Below, one piece after another: positions 1-7,341 of a DNA stretch of 24,416 nucleotides (the first letter of the stretch is position 1; every line of letters starts with the position of its first letter). Below the pieces are notes generated by a model. It saw only the letters and a list, made by a program, of their open reading frames with translations, did no database searches and was not told the origin of the DNA. Position numbers and translations under genes: made by a program. Source of the DNA: an uncultured Pseudorhodobacter sp. GTDB lineage: Bacteria; Pseudomonadota; Alphaproteobacteria; Rhodobacterales; Rhodobacteraceae. The stretch is from positions 1 through 24,416 of the forward strand of contig CAMFLG010000005.1 of NCBI GenBank assembly GCA_945957495.1. The letters run 5' to 3'.

Positions 1-354
1 GCACTGGGCTCTGGCACGGCATTTCTGGTCGGCCAGTTGCTGGATGTGACGATTTTTGACCGGCTGCGGCGCCGCGAATGGTGGCGCGCGCCGCTGGTGT
101 CATCGCTGATCGGGTCCACCGTGGACTCTGTGATCTTCTTCACCATCGCGTTTTCGATGACGCTAAGCTTTCTTGAACCGTCTAACGATGTATCATGGGC
201 GGCCGAACCTGGCGCGCTTTTGGGCATTGGCCCGGTGGTGCCGTTCTGGGTTTCGCTGGCTGTGGCCGATTGGTGTGTCAAATTCGCCATTGCCATCTTC
301 GGATTGCTGCCCTTCCGGCTATACATCGCGAAAATCGCAGCACGGGTTGCGTAA
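1..354 (+). CDS. yhhQ: queuosine precursor transporter (VUT/YhhQ family), 3' part only
   Basis: The reading frame is open from the first base and stops at 352-354, so about 117 C-terminal residues are present and the start lies outside the window. The visible part is strongly hydrophobic, with about three membrane segments (around FFTIAF, around the PVVPFWVSLAVADW stretch, and near the end), and closes with a short basic tail. The pattern SSLIGSTVDSVIFFTIAF followed by WVSLAVADW..K matches my knowledge of the VUT/YhhQ (DUF165) family. These inner-membrane carriers import queuine precursors (preQ0/preQ1) for tRNA modification. The assignment rests on pattern recognition of a fragment. No terminator directly follows the stop; the next hairpin with a T-tract is about 200 bases downstream. 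Confidence 0.8.
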   Translation, partial: ALGSGTAFLVGQLLDVTIFDRLRRREWWRAPLVSSLIGSTVDSVIFFTIAFSMTLSFLEPSNDVSWAAEPGALLGIGPVVPFWVSLAVADWCVKFAIAIFGLLPFRLYIAKIAARVA

Positions 355-425
355 AAGCTTTTGACAAACACAAAATCTGTGTCAGGCTTGGCTTATCGGC
401 AACCAATTTGAAAGGAGGTGACCCA

Positions 426-482
426 GTGTCTAGAGTGATATTGGAGAGCGGTTTCGGGACAGTCATGGAGGGTGTTTTCTAG
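426..482 (+). CDS. possible 18-codon leader peptide (MSRVILESGFGTVMEGVF)
   Basis: A GTG start at 426 opens an 18-codon frame ending in TAG at 480-482. AGGAGG at 413-418 sits 7 bases upstream and is part of a nearly perfect complement to the alphaproteobacterial 16S 3' end, so ribosome binding should be very strong. The peptide is not obviously a membrane or toxin peptide and has no run of one amino acid, so it is not a classical amino-acid attenuator. The stop codon lies inside the first hairpin of the region (stem 477-498). I do not recognise the peptide. The SD could instead be an rRNA-pairing element of a non-coding RNA. Translation is inferred, not shown. Confidence 0.4.
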   Translation: MSRVILESGFGTVMEGVF

Positions 483-554
483 GGGCAGCCCCCTGGGATT
501 CAGACCCGTGATTGGGCTTTAGAGACCTAACTGGCCCATCTCCTTAGATCTCGG

Positions 555-591
555 AAAGGGTTGCCGCACATTCGGCAACCCTTTCTCTTTT
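555..591 (+). terminator. Rho-independent terminator between leader ORF and arfB
   Basis: AAAGGGTTGCCG at 555-566 pairs perfectly with CGGCAACCCTTT at 573-584 around a 6-base loop. CTCTTTT follows at 585-591. This 12-bp stem with a pyrimidine/T tail is the clearest intrinsic terminator in the window. It lies 26 bases before the arfB start, so it either ends the upstream transcript or acts as an attenuator for arfB. Confidence 0.8.
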
Positions 592-616
592 GCGTCATCA
601 TGCCTAGATTGCCGTC

Positions 617-1039
617 ATGCTGTGGATCACCGACACCATTTCGATTGCCGACTGGGAGCTGAGCGAAAGCTTTGTGCGCGCCTCGGGTCCGGGTGGGCAG
701 AATGTGAACAAGGTGTCCACGGCGGTTGAACTGCGGTTCGAGGCAGAGCGTTCGCCGAATCTTGGCCCCGGCGTGAAGGCGCGGTTGAAAAAACTGGCCG
801 GGCGGCGCTGGACGCTGGATGGTGCGATCATCATTCAGGCCGAGGAAACCCGCAGTCAGGCGCGCAACCGCGAAATGGCGCGCGAACGGCTGGCCGAACT
901 GATCCGCGCGGCACTGGTTGCGCCGAAACGCCGGATCGCGACAAAGCCCACCTATGGCAGCCAGGTGCGCCGGGTTGCCGCCAAAGTGCAACGCGGCGCG
1001 GTCAAGGCCCTGCGCGGCAAACCGGGGGATGATGAGTGA
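617..1039 (+). CDS. arfB: alternative ribosome-rescue factor ArfB (peptidyl-tRNA hydrolase)
   Basis: This 140-residue protein has the release-factor catalytic motif GPGGQNVNK at residues 24-32 (GGQ at 26-28). It ends in a basic tail at about 103-136 (PKRRIATKPTYGSQVRR... and so on). In the ArfB/YaeJ family the tail enters the empty mRNA channel of a stalled ribosome while GGQ hydrolyses the peptidyl-tRNA, independently of tmRNA. Length and domain order are normal for the family. The ATG at 617 fits the conserved N-terminus (ITDTISI). No SD precedes it. A -10-like TAGATT at 605-610 is only 6 bases upstream, so a leaderless transcript is possible. The stop overlaps alternative starts of the next gene. 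Confidence 0.93.
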   Translation: MLWITDTISIADWELSESFVRASGPGGQNVNKVSTAVELRFEAERSPNLGPGVKARLKKLAGRRWTLDGAIIIQAEETRSQARNREMARERLAELIRAALVAPKRRIATKPTYGSQVRRVAAKVQRGAVKALRGKPGDDE

Positions 1040-1067
1040 CGGCGTTTGCAAATCGGGCGGGCATGCG

Positions 1068-2003
1068 ATGAGCGTTGAAGACCAGGCGGCAGAGGCGGCG
1101 GCGCTGTGGGGCGGGCAGGTGCTGCGCCTGATCCGCAACCGCGAGAATGCGGTGTTCGAGATTGCCCTGCCGCAGGGTCGCGCCGCGCTGCGCCTGCACC
1201 GGATGGGCTACCAGGATCAGGCCGCGATCCGGTCTGAACTGTGGTGGTGCGCCGCTTTGGCCGCGCGGGGTGTGGCGGTGCCATCGGCCCTGATCAGCAA
1301 GGCCGGGAAATTGCTGGAAACGCTGCGGGATGGGCGGACCGCCTCGGTCATCGACTGGGTGGAAGGCGAGGCTTTGGGCGAGGCGGGGGTGCCGTTTGCG
1401 CCGCCAGAGGCGGTTCTTGTGCAGCGCCATCAGGCCCTTGGCCGGTTGCTGGCGCATCTGCACGCCGAAACCGACCAGTTGGATCTGCCTGCCGATTTCA
1501 CCCGCCCGCGTTGGGATATCGAGGGGCTGGTGGGCGAGGCGCCGCTGTGGGGCCGGTTCTGGGATCATCCGGCGGCGACGCCCGCGCAGGCCGAAACCCT
1601 GCGCCGCGCCCGGGCGCATCTGCGCGCGGCTTTGACGGAACATGCCCGGACCGGCGACTTTGGCCTGATTCACGCCGATGTGCTGCGCGAAAACCTGCTG
1701 GTGCGGGACGGCGCGCTGACCCTGATCGACTTTGACGATTCCGGCTACGGCTTTCGGCTTTATGATCTTGGCACGGCGCTGAGCCAGAACCTGTATGAGC
1801 CCGCCTACCCTGCCATCCGCGATGCGCTGATCGCGGGTTACAGCGAAACCCGGGCGGCGAGCCGCGACCTGGTCGAGCTTTTCACGCTTGCCCGCACCTG
1901 CGCCTCGGTCGGCTGGACAATGCCGCGCCTGTCGCCGGACGACCCGGTTTGCGCCCGCCACATCGCCCGCGCCACCGGGCTGGCCGAACGGTTGATGGGT
2001 TAA
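1068..2003 (+). CDS. phosphotransferase of the APH/homoserine kinase II-like fold
   Basis: This is a 311-residue cytoplasmic kinase-like protein. The Brenner-type catalytic loop HADVLREN spans residues 202-209 (catalytic Asp204, metal-binding Asn209). The metal-binding LIDFDDSGYG follows at 219-228. The strand that usually carries the ATP-binding Lys reads ALRLHR. These features place it in the aminoglycoside phosphotransferase / homoserine kinase II / SrkA superfamily, but the substrate cannot be read from sequence. The start is uncertain: ATG at 1029 and 1032 overlap the arfB stop and would add 13 or 12 residues; I chose 1068 because the recognisable protein begins there. The stop TAA (2001-2003) overlaps the pncB stop on the other strand, so the two genes converge with no spacer. 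Confidence 0.85.
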   Translation: MSVEDQAAEAAALWGGQVLRLIRNRENAVFEIALPQGRAALRLHRMGYQDQAAIRSELWWCAALAARGVAVPSALISKAGKLLETLRDGRTASVIDWVEGEALGEAGVPFAPPEAVLVQRHQALGRLLAHLHAETDQLDLPADFTRPRWDIEGLVGEAPLWGRFWDHPAATPAQAETLRRARAHLRAALTEHARTGDFGLIHADVLRENLLVRDGALTLIDFDDSGYGFRLYDLGTALSQNLYEPAYPAIRDALIAGYSETRAASRDLVELFTLARTCASVGWTMPRLSPDDPVCARHIARATGLAERLMG

Positions 2004-3292
2004 ACCACAACCTCTTGCGCGGTTTGCGCGCCCACGGCGAAGACCTTCTTGTAGCGTTCGATCTCTGCCGCCGGACCCATCGCCTTGTTGGGGTTGTCCG
2101 ACAGTTTCACCGTCGGGCGGCCATTGGCCGAGACGGCCTTGCAGACCAGACTGAACGGCGCCAGCGCATCCCCGGCGGTCAAACCACGGAAATCATTGGT
2201 CAACATGGTGCCCCAACCGAAAGAAACCTTGACCCGGCCGACGAATTGCTTGTGCAACTCCTCGATCTTTTCCACATCCAGCCCGTCCGAAAAGATCACC
2301 AGCTTTTGCCGTGGATCTTCGCCGCGCTCTTTCCACCAGCGGATGGCGATTTCCGCCCCCGCCGCCGGATCGCCACTGTCGATGCGAATGCCGGTCCATG
2401 CCGCCAGCCAATCGGGTGCATTGCGCAAAAAGCCTTCGGTGCCAAAGGTATCGGGCAGGATGATGCGCAGATTGCCGTCGTGTTCCTCTTGCCAATCGGC
2501 CAGCACGCGGTAGGGCGCCTGCGCCAGCTCCGCGTCGGAATTGGCAAGGGCCGCGTAAACCATCGGCAATTCATGCGCATTGGTGCCGATCGCCTCTACC
2601 TCGGACCGCATTGCGATCAGGCAGTTCGAGGTGCCGGTGAACTTGCTGCCCAGCCCTTCCTGCATCGCCTGCACCGCCCAATCCTGCCACAGGAAGCTGT
2701 GCCTGCGCCGGGTGCCGAAATCGGCGATCTTCAAACCATCGATGTCGCGCAGGCGGGTGATCTTTTCCCACAGCTTGGTCATGGCACGGGCGTACAGCAC
2801 CTGCAGTTCGAACCGCCCCTTGCGTTCCAGCACCGCGCGGCCGCGCAGTTCCATCAGAACGGCCAAGGCCGGGATTTCCCACAGCATGACCTCGGGCCAG
2901 CGGCCTTCGAAGGTCAGCTCATACTGGCCGTCGCGCTTTTCCAGATGGTAGGGCGGCAGGCGCATGCCTTCGAACCATTCCATGAAATCCGGTCGGAACA
3001 TCTGGCGTTTGCCGTAAAACGTGTTGCCGCGCAGCCAGGTGCTTTCGCCCCGCGTCAAGCTGAGAGAGCGGACGTGATCCAGTTGTTCGCGCAATTCGCC
3101 TTCGTCCACCAGATCAGCCAACCGCACCGAACTGCTGCGGTTGATCAGGCTGAAGGTGACGTTCGTATCCGGGCTGTTCCGAAAAATAGACTGACACATC
3201 AACAGCTTGTAAAAGTCCGTGTCAATCAAAGAGCGGACGATCGGGTCGATCTTCCACCTGTGGTTCCAGACGCGCGTGGCGATATCGACCAT
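2000..3292 (-). CDS. pncB: nicotinate phosphoribosyltransferase
   Basis: PncB makes nicotinate mononucleotide from nicotinate and PRPP, with ATP hydrolysis, in the Preiss-Handler branch of NAD salvage. The 430-residue length is normal. The N-terminal SLIDTDFYKLLM (residues 21-32), DFGTRRRHS (191-199) and GTNAHE (236-241) are family signatures; His240 is the probable autophosphorylated histidine. The ATG at 3290-3292 is supported by a GGAGGG SD about 5 bases upstream and by conservation right from the N-terminus. It is the last gene of a minus-strand operon after pncA and a hybrid histidine kinase. The kinase frame runs 67 bases into pncB, so translation is probably coupled. Confidence 0.95.
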   Translation of the reverse strand: MVDIATRVWNHRWKIDPIVRSLIDTDFYKLLMCQSIFRNSPDTNVTFSLINRSSSVRLADLVDEGELREQLDHVRSLSLTRGESTWLRGNTFYGKRQMFRPDFMEWFEGMRLPPYHLEKRDGQYELTFEGRWPEVMLWEIPALAVLMELRGRAVLERKGRFELQVLYARAMTKLWEKITRLRDIDGLKIADFGTRRRHSFLWQDWAVQAMQEGLGSKFTGTSNCLIAMRSEVEAIGTNAHELPMVYAALANSDAELAQAPYRVLADWQEEHDGNLRIILPDTFGTEGFLRNAPDWLAAWTGIRIDSGDPAAGAEIAIRWWKERGEDPRQKLVIFSDGLDVEKIEELHKQFVGRVKVSFGWGTMLTNDFRGLTAGDALAPFSLVCKAVSANGRPTVKLSDNPNKAMGPAAEIERYKKVFAVGAQTAQEVVV

Positions 3293-5559
3293 GTTGACCC
3301 TCCGTTTGAGAGCCTGTCTAAGCCATTTTCCGGGGGAAGGTCAAAAGGAACACTTGCGGCAAGGCTTTCCAGCAGCGCATAAAGTTCGGCCCGCGCCAAG
3401 GGTTTGGTCAGAACCCCGTCCATTCCGGCGTCGCGGCACAGCGCCGCTTCCTCGGCCGAAGCATAGGCCGTCAGCGCCACGATGGGACAGCGCAGCAGGC
3501 CAAGTTCCGTTTCTTGCGCGCGGATGGCGCGACAGGCCTCGTGCCCGGTCATCACCGGCATCGAAACATCCATTAGCACCAGATCGGGCGGGTTGCGCAG
3601 ATAGCTGGCCACCGCCTGGCGGCCATCAACCGCCTCTGCAATCGCCGCGACAGAATGTTCCAGCATCTTTCGGGTGATCAGCATGTTGGTGCGATTGTCT
3701 TCCGCCACCAAAATCCGCAAGGCGGTGCGCGGGGCGGCAATCTTGCCCGCCACAGCGCCGCGTTCGCAGTTGGCGCGCGGCAGACGCAGCACCAGGGTGA
3801 AGGTAGACCCGGCCCCCAGCACCGATTCCACCAGAATATCGCCCTGCATCTGTTGGGCGATCAGGCGCGAAATGGTTAACCCCAGGCCGGTGCCGCCGAA
3901 CTTGCGCGAAATCGTGGCATCGGCCTGCGCGAAACTGTCAAAGACCTGACCCACGCGGTCAGGCGCAATACCGATGCCGGTGTCGGTGATGGCAATGCGG
4001 ACCTGATCGGTCTTGCTGTCCCCCGTGCAGGACAGCGTGACCGAGACTTCGCCGCTTGCGGTGAATTTCACCGCATTTCCCAGCAGGTTAAGCAGGATCT
4101 GCCGCAATCGGCCCGTGTCGCCCAGATGCAGCGGCATGTCATCGGGCAGGTGCAGTGATAGGGCCAGCCCCTTTTTCTGGGCCGAGGGTCGCAACAGATC
4201 AACCGCACGCGCCACGCAATCGACCACGGAAAACGGTTCGCGCGCCAGATCGAGTTTGGCCGCCTGCAGCTTTGACAGATCCAGCACGTCGTTGATGATG
4301 GTTAACAGGGCGCGGCCAGATTCGATGATGGTGCCGACATAGCGGCGCTGGGTTTGGTCCAGCGCGGTTTCCTCCAGCAGTTCGGCAATGCCGATGACAC
4401 CGTTCATCGGGGTGCGGATTTCATGGCTCATCGTGGCCAGGAATTGGGATTTGGCCTGCGCCGCCGCCTCTGCCGCCTCGCGCGCCTGCGCGAGTTCGGC
4501 TGCATGCGCCTTGGCCTCGGTCACGTCGCGTTCAACCGCGATAAAGACATCGGGGCGGCCATCGGGGCGCAGCACCGGCGCCATGGAAATATCCATCCAG
4601 ATCCGGCCCCCGGCGCGGGTACGGTTCAACAGTTCCACCCGCGTTGGCACACCGTCAAGCTGTGCCCTTTGCAGGGTTTCCAAGGCGGTCATGCTGGTTT
4701 CATCGGCGTTGAGCAGATCGCCGGGCGATTGCCCCACCGCCTCATCATAGCTATAGCCGGTGATCCGGCTGAACGCCTCATTCACCCATTCGATCCGGCC
4801 TTCGGGCGAGGTGAACACCACGGAATCATTGGCGTGGCGGGCGACAAGGGCCAGACGTTCGGCCTTGCGCGCGGTTTCCACCACCACCGCCTTTGCCTGT
4901 TGCAGCGCTGCACTTTCGCGCAGCAAGGCACGTTCAAACCGTAGCCGTTCGGCACGGGCATGTTCCACCGACCGCACGAACAACGTGGCCGTGTAGGCCA
5001 TGATCAGCATCGCCACCAGAAAGAACCAGTCCACCGCCGGGCCACCGGGGTGCTGGCCGCGCAGATCGGTGGCGGCCATGGCAAGGCCGGTCAACCCATA
5101 GATACCCAGCCGCAGATGGGCGCCGGCAGGGAAATAGCGCCGCACAAGGCCCGCGTTGATCGCCGCCGACATCAGAAACGTCGCGGCAAAGATCCGCGCG
5201 CCGAGGTCATCAATGCCACGCCAGCAGATCACGACGCAGGCCGCAATCGCGGCCGATTGCAGCACCCCAGTGACGGCGGCGGCCTGCAGCCAGCGCCGTG
5301 GCACGGTTTTGTCGCGGTATTTTCGCAAGATCACCTGCAGCAGCAGGCAATCCGCCGCCTCACCCGACAGGGCCAACACGGCGGCGATCATGGCCAGATG
5401 CGGCGAGGCCAGCAGGGCGATGCTTGCCGCACCCAAAAGCGTCATCGTCTGCCGCAGGAAAACCCCGCGCACCCGGCCCCGGGCAAAGCGCAGGAACAGC
5501 CCGTTGGGGCCGTTTCGCGCGGTAAACGCGTCAAGTTCGCTGCTTGCCGTTGCCGTCAT
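3226..5559 (-). CDS. membrane-bound hybrid sensor histidine kinase (PAS-HisKA-HATPase-REC)
   Basis: A 777-residue hybrid kinase. About the first 200 residues contain several hydrophobic segments, apparently an integral membrane sensor, followed by a coiled-coil-like linker. A PAS domain spans about 236-345 (HANDSVVFTSPEGRIEWVNEAF start). HisKA has MSHEIRTPMNG with phospho-acceptor His379. HATPase_c shows the N box (LLNLLGNAVKF), DTGIGI and GGTGLGL. A receiver occupies about 614-735 with Asp664 and Lys719. The ATG at 5559 is chosen over an upstream TTG. The final ~50 residues, after the receiver, overlap pncB and look like low-complexity tail rather than a domain. It lies between pncA and pncB, suggesting a role tied to NAD precursors, but no ligand can be deduced. 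No separate response regulator is nearby. Confidence 0.93.
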   Translation of the reverse strand: MTATASSELDAFTARNGPNGLFLRFARGRVRGVFLRQTMTLLGAASIALLASPHLAMIAAVLALSGEAADCLLLQVILRKYRDKTVPRRWLQAAAVTGVLQSAAIAACVVICWRGIDDLGARIFAATFLMSAAINAGLVRRYFPAGAHLRLGIYGLTGLAMAATDLRGQHPGGPAVDWFFLVAMLIMAYTATLFVRSVEHARAERLRFERALLRESAALQQAKAVVVETARKAERLALVARHANDSVVFTSPEGRIEWVNEAFSRITGYSYDEAVGQSPGDLLNADETSMTALETLQRAQLDGVPTRVELLNRTRAGGRIWMDISMAPVLRPDGRPDVFIAVERDVTEAKAHAAELAQAREAAEAAAQAKSQFLATMSHEIRTPMNGVIGIAELLEETALDQTQRRYVGTIIESGRALLTIINDVLDLSKLQAAKLDLAREPFSVVDCVARAVDLLRPSAQKKGLALSLHLPDDMPLHLGDTGRLRQILLNLLGNAVKFTASGEVSVTLSCTGDSKTDQVRIAITDTGIGIAPDRVGQVFDSFAQADATISRKFGGTGLGLTISRLIAQQMQGDILVESVLGAGSTFTLVLRLPRANCERGAVAGKIAAPRTALRILVAEDNRTNMLITRKMLEHSVAAIAEAVDGRQAVASYLRNPPDLVLMDVSMPVMTGHEACRAIRAQETELGLLRCPIVALTAYASAEEAALCRDAGMDGVLTKPLARAELYALLESLAASVPFDLPPENGLDRLSNGGSTWSISPRASGTTGGRSTRSSAL

Positions 5560-5569
5560 CACCAAGGGC

Positions 5570-5601
5570 CCTTCCGGTTGGAACGACCCTAGGCCGGAAG
5601 G
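5570..5601 (-). promoter_or_regulatory. hairpin that can mask the kinase SD
   Basis: Between pncA and the kinase, CCTTCCGG (5570-5577, plus-strand reading) is complementary to CCGGAAGG (5594-5601) with a 16-base loop. On the minus-strand transcript the second arm contains GGAAGG, the only SD-like sequence before the kinase ATG. Pairing would reduce kinase translation relative to pncA. The arms are perfect but the loop is long, so the effect is inferred. Confidence 0.4.
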
Positions 5602-5619
5602 ATTAAGGTTTGGTAAGCG

Positions 5620-6228
5620 TCAGTCGCGCCAGACAACCCCTGCGGCCAAGGTTCGCGCCCGGGCATCGGCCAGCGATCCGTTCAGATCAATGGCGCGGCA
5701 GGCGCCTTCCAGCAGGTCCACCGAAAAACCGTGTTCAACCCCGTCCAGCGCCGAATAGGCAACACAGTAATCGGTGGCCAGGCCCACAAGCGTCAGCTTT
5801 TTCACACCGATTTCGTGCAGGTATCCGGCAAGGCCAGTCGGGGTTTTGCGATCATTCTCGAAAAACGCCGAATAGCTGTCGATGGCGCTGCGAAAGCCTT
5901 TGCGGATGATCAGATGCGCCGGATCGCGGCGCAGGGCGGGGTGAAATTCGGCCCCCGCCGTGCCTTGCACGCAATGCACCGGCCACAGCACCTGCGGGCC
6001 ATAGGGCATATCGAACAGGCTGAAGGCGGCGGCGCCGGGGTGGTTGGCGGCGAAAGAGCTGTGATCGGCGGGGTGCCAATCCTGTGTCAGAACCACGGTT
6101 GCAAATTCATCCATCAGCGCGTTGATCCGCGGGATGATCTGATCCCCGCCCGCCGCGGCCAAGGCGCCAGCGGGGCAGAAGTCGTTCTGCACATCCACCA
6201 CAATCAGGGCTTCATCGGCTGCGCGCAT
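5620..6228 (-). CDS. pncA: nicotinamidase
   Basis: PncA deamidates nicotinamide to nicotinate, the substrate of PncB in the same operon. The 202-residue protein shows the full isochorismatase-fold active site: catalytic Asp12 (VVDVQNDF), Lys110 (RKGF) and Cys155 (ATDYCV). The metal site is Asp50, His52 and His56 (DWHPADH). The start is decided by the SD: AAGGAG lies about 7 bases before the ATG at 6228, whereas the ATG two codons earlier (6234) is jammed against it. The gene is first in the pncA-kinase-pncB operon. Its divergent neighbour begins at 6302, so both promoters share a 73-base spacer, where TTGACC on the minus strand (6282-6287) is a possible -35. Confidence 0.95.
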   Translation of the reverse strand: MRAADEALIVVDVQNDFCPAGALAAAGGDQIIPRINALMDEFATVVLTQDWHPADHSSFAANHPGAAAFSLFDMPYGPQVLWPVHCVQGTAGAEFHPALRRDPAHLIIRKGFRSAIDSYSAFFENDRKTPTGLAGYLHEIGVKKLTLVGLATDYCVAYSALDGVEHGFSVDLLEGACRAIDLNGSLADARARTLAAGVVWRD

Positions 6229-6301
6229 CGGCATTCTCCTTTTCGCGGTCTCTAGCATTGGGTAAGCATCCGGCAAGGCGGGGTCAACCACGAGGTGAGA
6301 T

Positions 6302-7315
6302 ATGCGCAAGGCGCTGGTGTTCGGGGCCTCGGGGCAGAAGGCGCGCGCGCTGGTGCCGATGCTGGCGGCGGCGGGGTGGCAGGTGGATGCGGTAACGCGG
6401 GCCGGGCGCGCCCTGCCCGACGCGATTGCCCCCTTTGCCGCGCATGTGCCCTATGGCGACAGCCGGGCTGCGACGATCCGGGCGGGTGGCGGCTATGATG
6501 CGGTGTTTGATCCGATGCTGCTTACGGCGGACGAGGCCGCCGATCTGATGGCGGCGGCGGATGTGGTGGGGCAGTTCTGCGTGATCTCGACCGCGTCGGT
6601 CTATGCCGATGCCAAGGGGCGGTCATTGGAAACCAGTGGCAGCACCGGGTTTCCGCGCTTTCCCCGGCTGATCGCGGAAACCCAAGCTACGGTGGCGCCG
6701 GGTGAGGGCTATTCCAGCGGCAAGGTCGCGATGGAGCAGGCCCTGGCGGGCAGCCGAAGCACGATCCTGCGGCCGGGGGCCATTCACGGCATCGGGGCGC
6801 GGCATCCGCGCGAATGGTGGTTCGTCAAACGTATTCTGGACGGGCGGCGCGAGGTGCCGTTGCGGGACGGCGGGCAGAACATCTTTCACACCTCTTCGGC
6901 GGCGGGCATCGCCTCGCTGGCGACGTTTTGCCTGAACGGCGGCCATACCGGAGTTTTCAACGTGGCCGACCCGGTGGCGCCCAGCGTGGCGCAGATCGGG
7001 GCGGCAGTTGCTGCGGCGATGGGGCGCGACATTACCCTGATCGCGGTTGATGACCTGCCAGACCATCTGTCGCATATCGGCTTTACCCCGTGGAGCGGTG
7101 AACACCCGATGCGGCTTTCCACCGCCCGCGCCCGTGCCTTGGGGTGGGATGGCGGGCCGACTTACGAAAGCCAGTTGCCCGCCTATTGCGCCTGGATGGC
7201 ACAGCACGCGGCGACATGGGTTCAGGACTTTCCGGCGTTTCAGGCCTATGGCCATGACCCGTTTGACTACATCGGCGAGGATATCGCCCTGCGTCCTGCT
7301 GTCCGCTTGCCCTGA
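6302..7315 (+). CDS. NAD-dependent epimerase/dehydratase family protein (extended SDR)
   Basis: A 337-residue protein with an N-terminal Rossmann nucleotide-binding motif GASGQKA at residues 8-14; the third glycine of GxxGxxG is Ala. STASVYAD follows at 96-103, with the active-site pair Tyr137 and Lys141 (YSSGK). The LRPGAIHG segment is typical of extended SDRs, and the C-terminal half is the substrate domain. The ATG at 6302 has a GAGGTGAG SD just upstream. It is transcribed divergently from pncA and followed after 26 bases by trhO, probably as one transcript. The substrate is unknown; such proteins act on nucleotide sugars or as reductases. Confidence 0.88.
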   Translation: MRKALVFGASGQKARALVPMLAAAGWQVDAVTRAGRALPDAIAPFAAHVPYGDSRAATIRAGGGYDAVFDPMLLTADEAADLMAAADVVGQFCVISTASVYADAKGRSLETSGSTGFPRFPRLIAETQATVAPGEGYSSGKVAMEQALAGSRSTILRPGAIHGIGARHPREWWFVKRILDGRREVPLRDGGQNIFHTSSAAGIASLATFCLNGGHTGVFNVADPVAPSVAQIGAAVAAAMGRDITLIAVDDLPDHLSHIGFTPWSGEHPMRLSTARARALGWDGGPTYESQLPAYCAWMAQHAATWVQDFPAFQAYGHDPFDYIGEDIALRPAVRLP

Positions 7316-7341
7316 TGCGGGCTTGGGATTAAACCGCGCCC

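Larger units (their letters stand above)
361..591 (+). ncRNA. structured leader or small-RNA region upstream of arfB
   Basis: This 231-base stretch holds more structure than a plain spacer. A consensus -35 hexamer TTGACA lies at 361-366, with only poor -10 matches at the right distance. An unusually long SD follows at 410-426. Then come three hairpins in series: 477-498 (stem around AGGGG/CCCCT, loop CAGC), 513-538 (TGGGC/GCCCA outside, TTAG/CTAA inside, loop AGAC) and 555-584 (12-bp stem followed by a T-rich tail). It could be an independent small RNA ending at the terminator, or a leader that attenuates arfB 26 bases downstream. I do not recognise a named RNA family. The limits are approximate. 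Confidence 0.45.

Noticed and set aside
1949..3382. Plus-strand open frame of 477 codons opposite pncB
   Set aside because: pncB is certain from its motifs. The opposite frame has no recognisable domain and extends across two gene boundaries.
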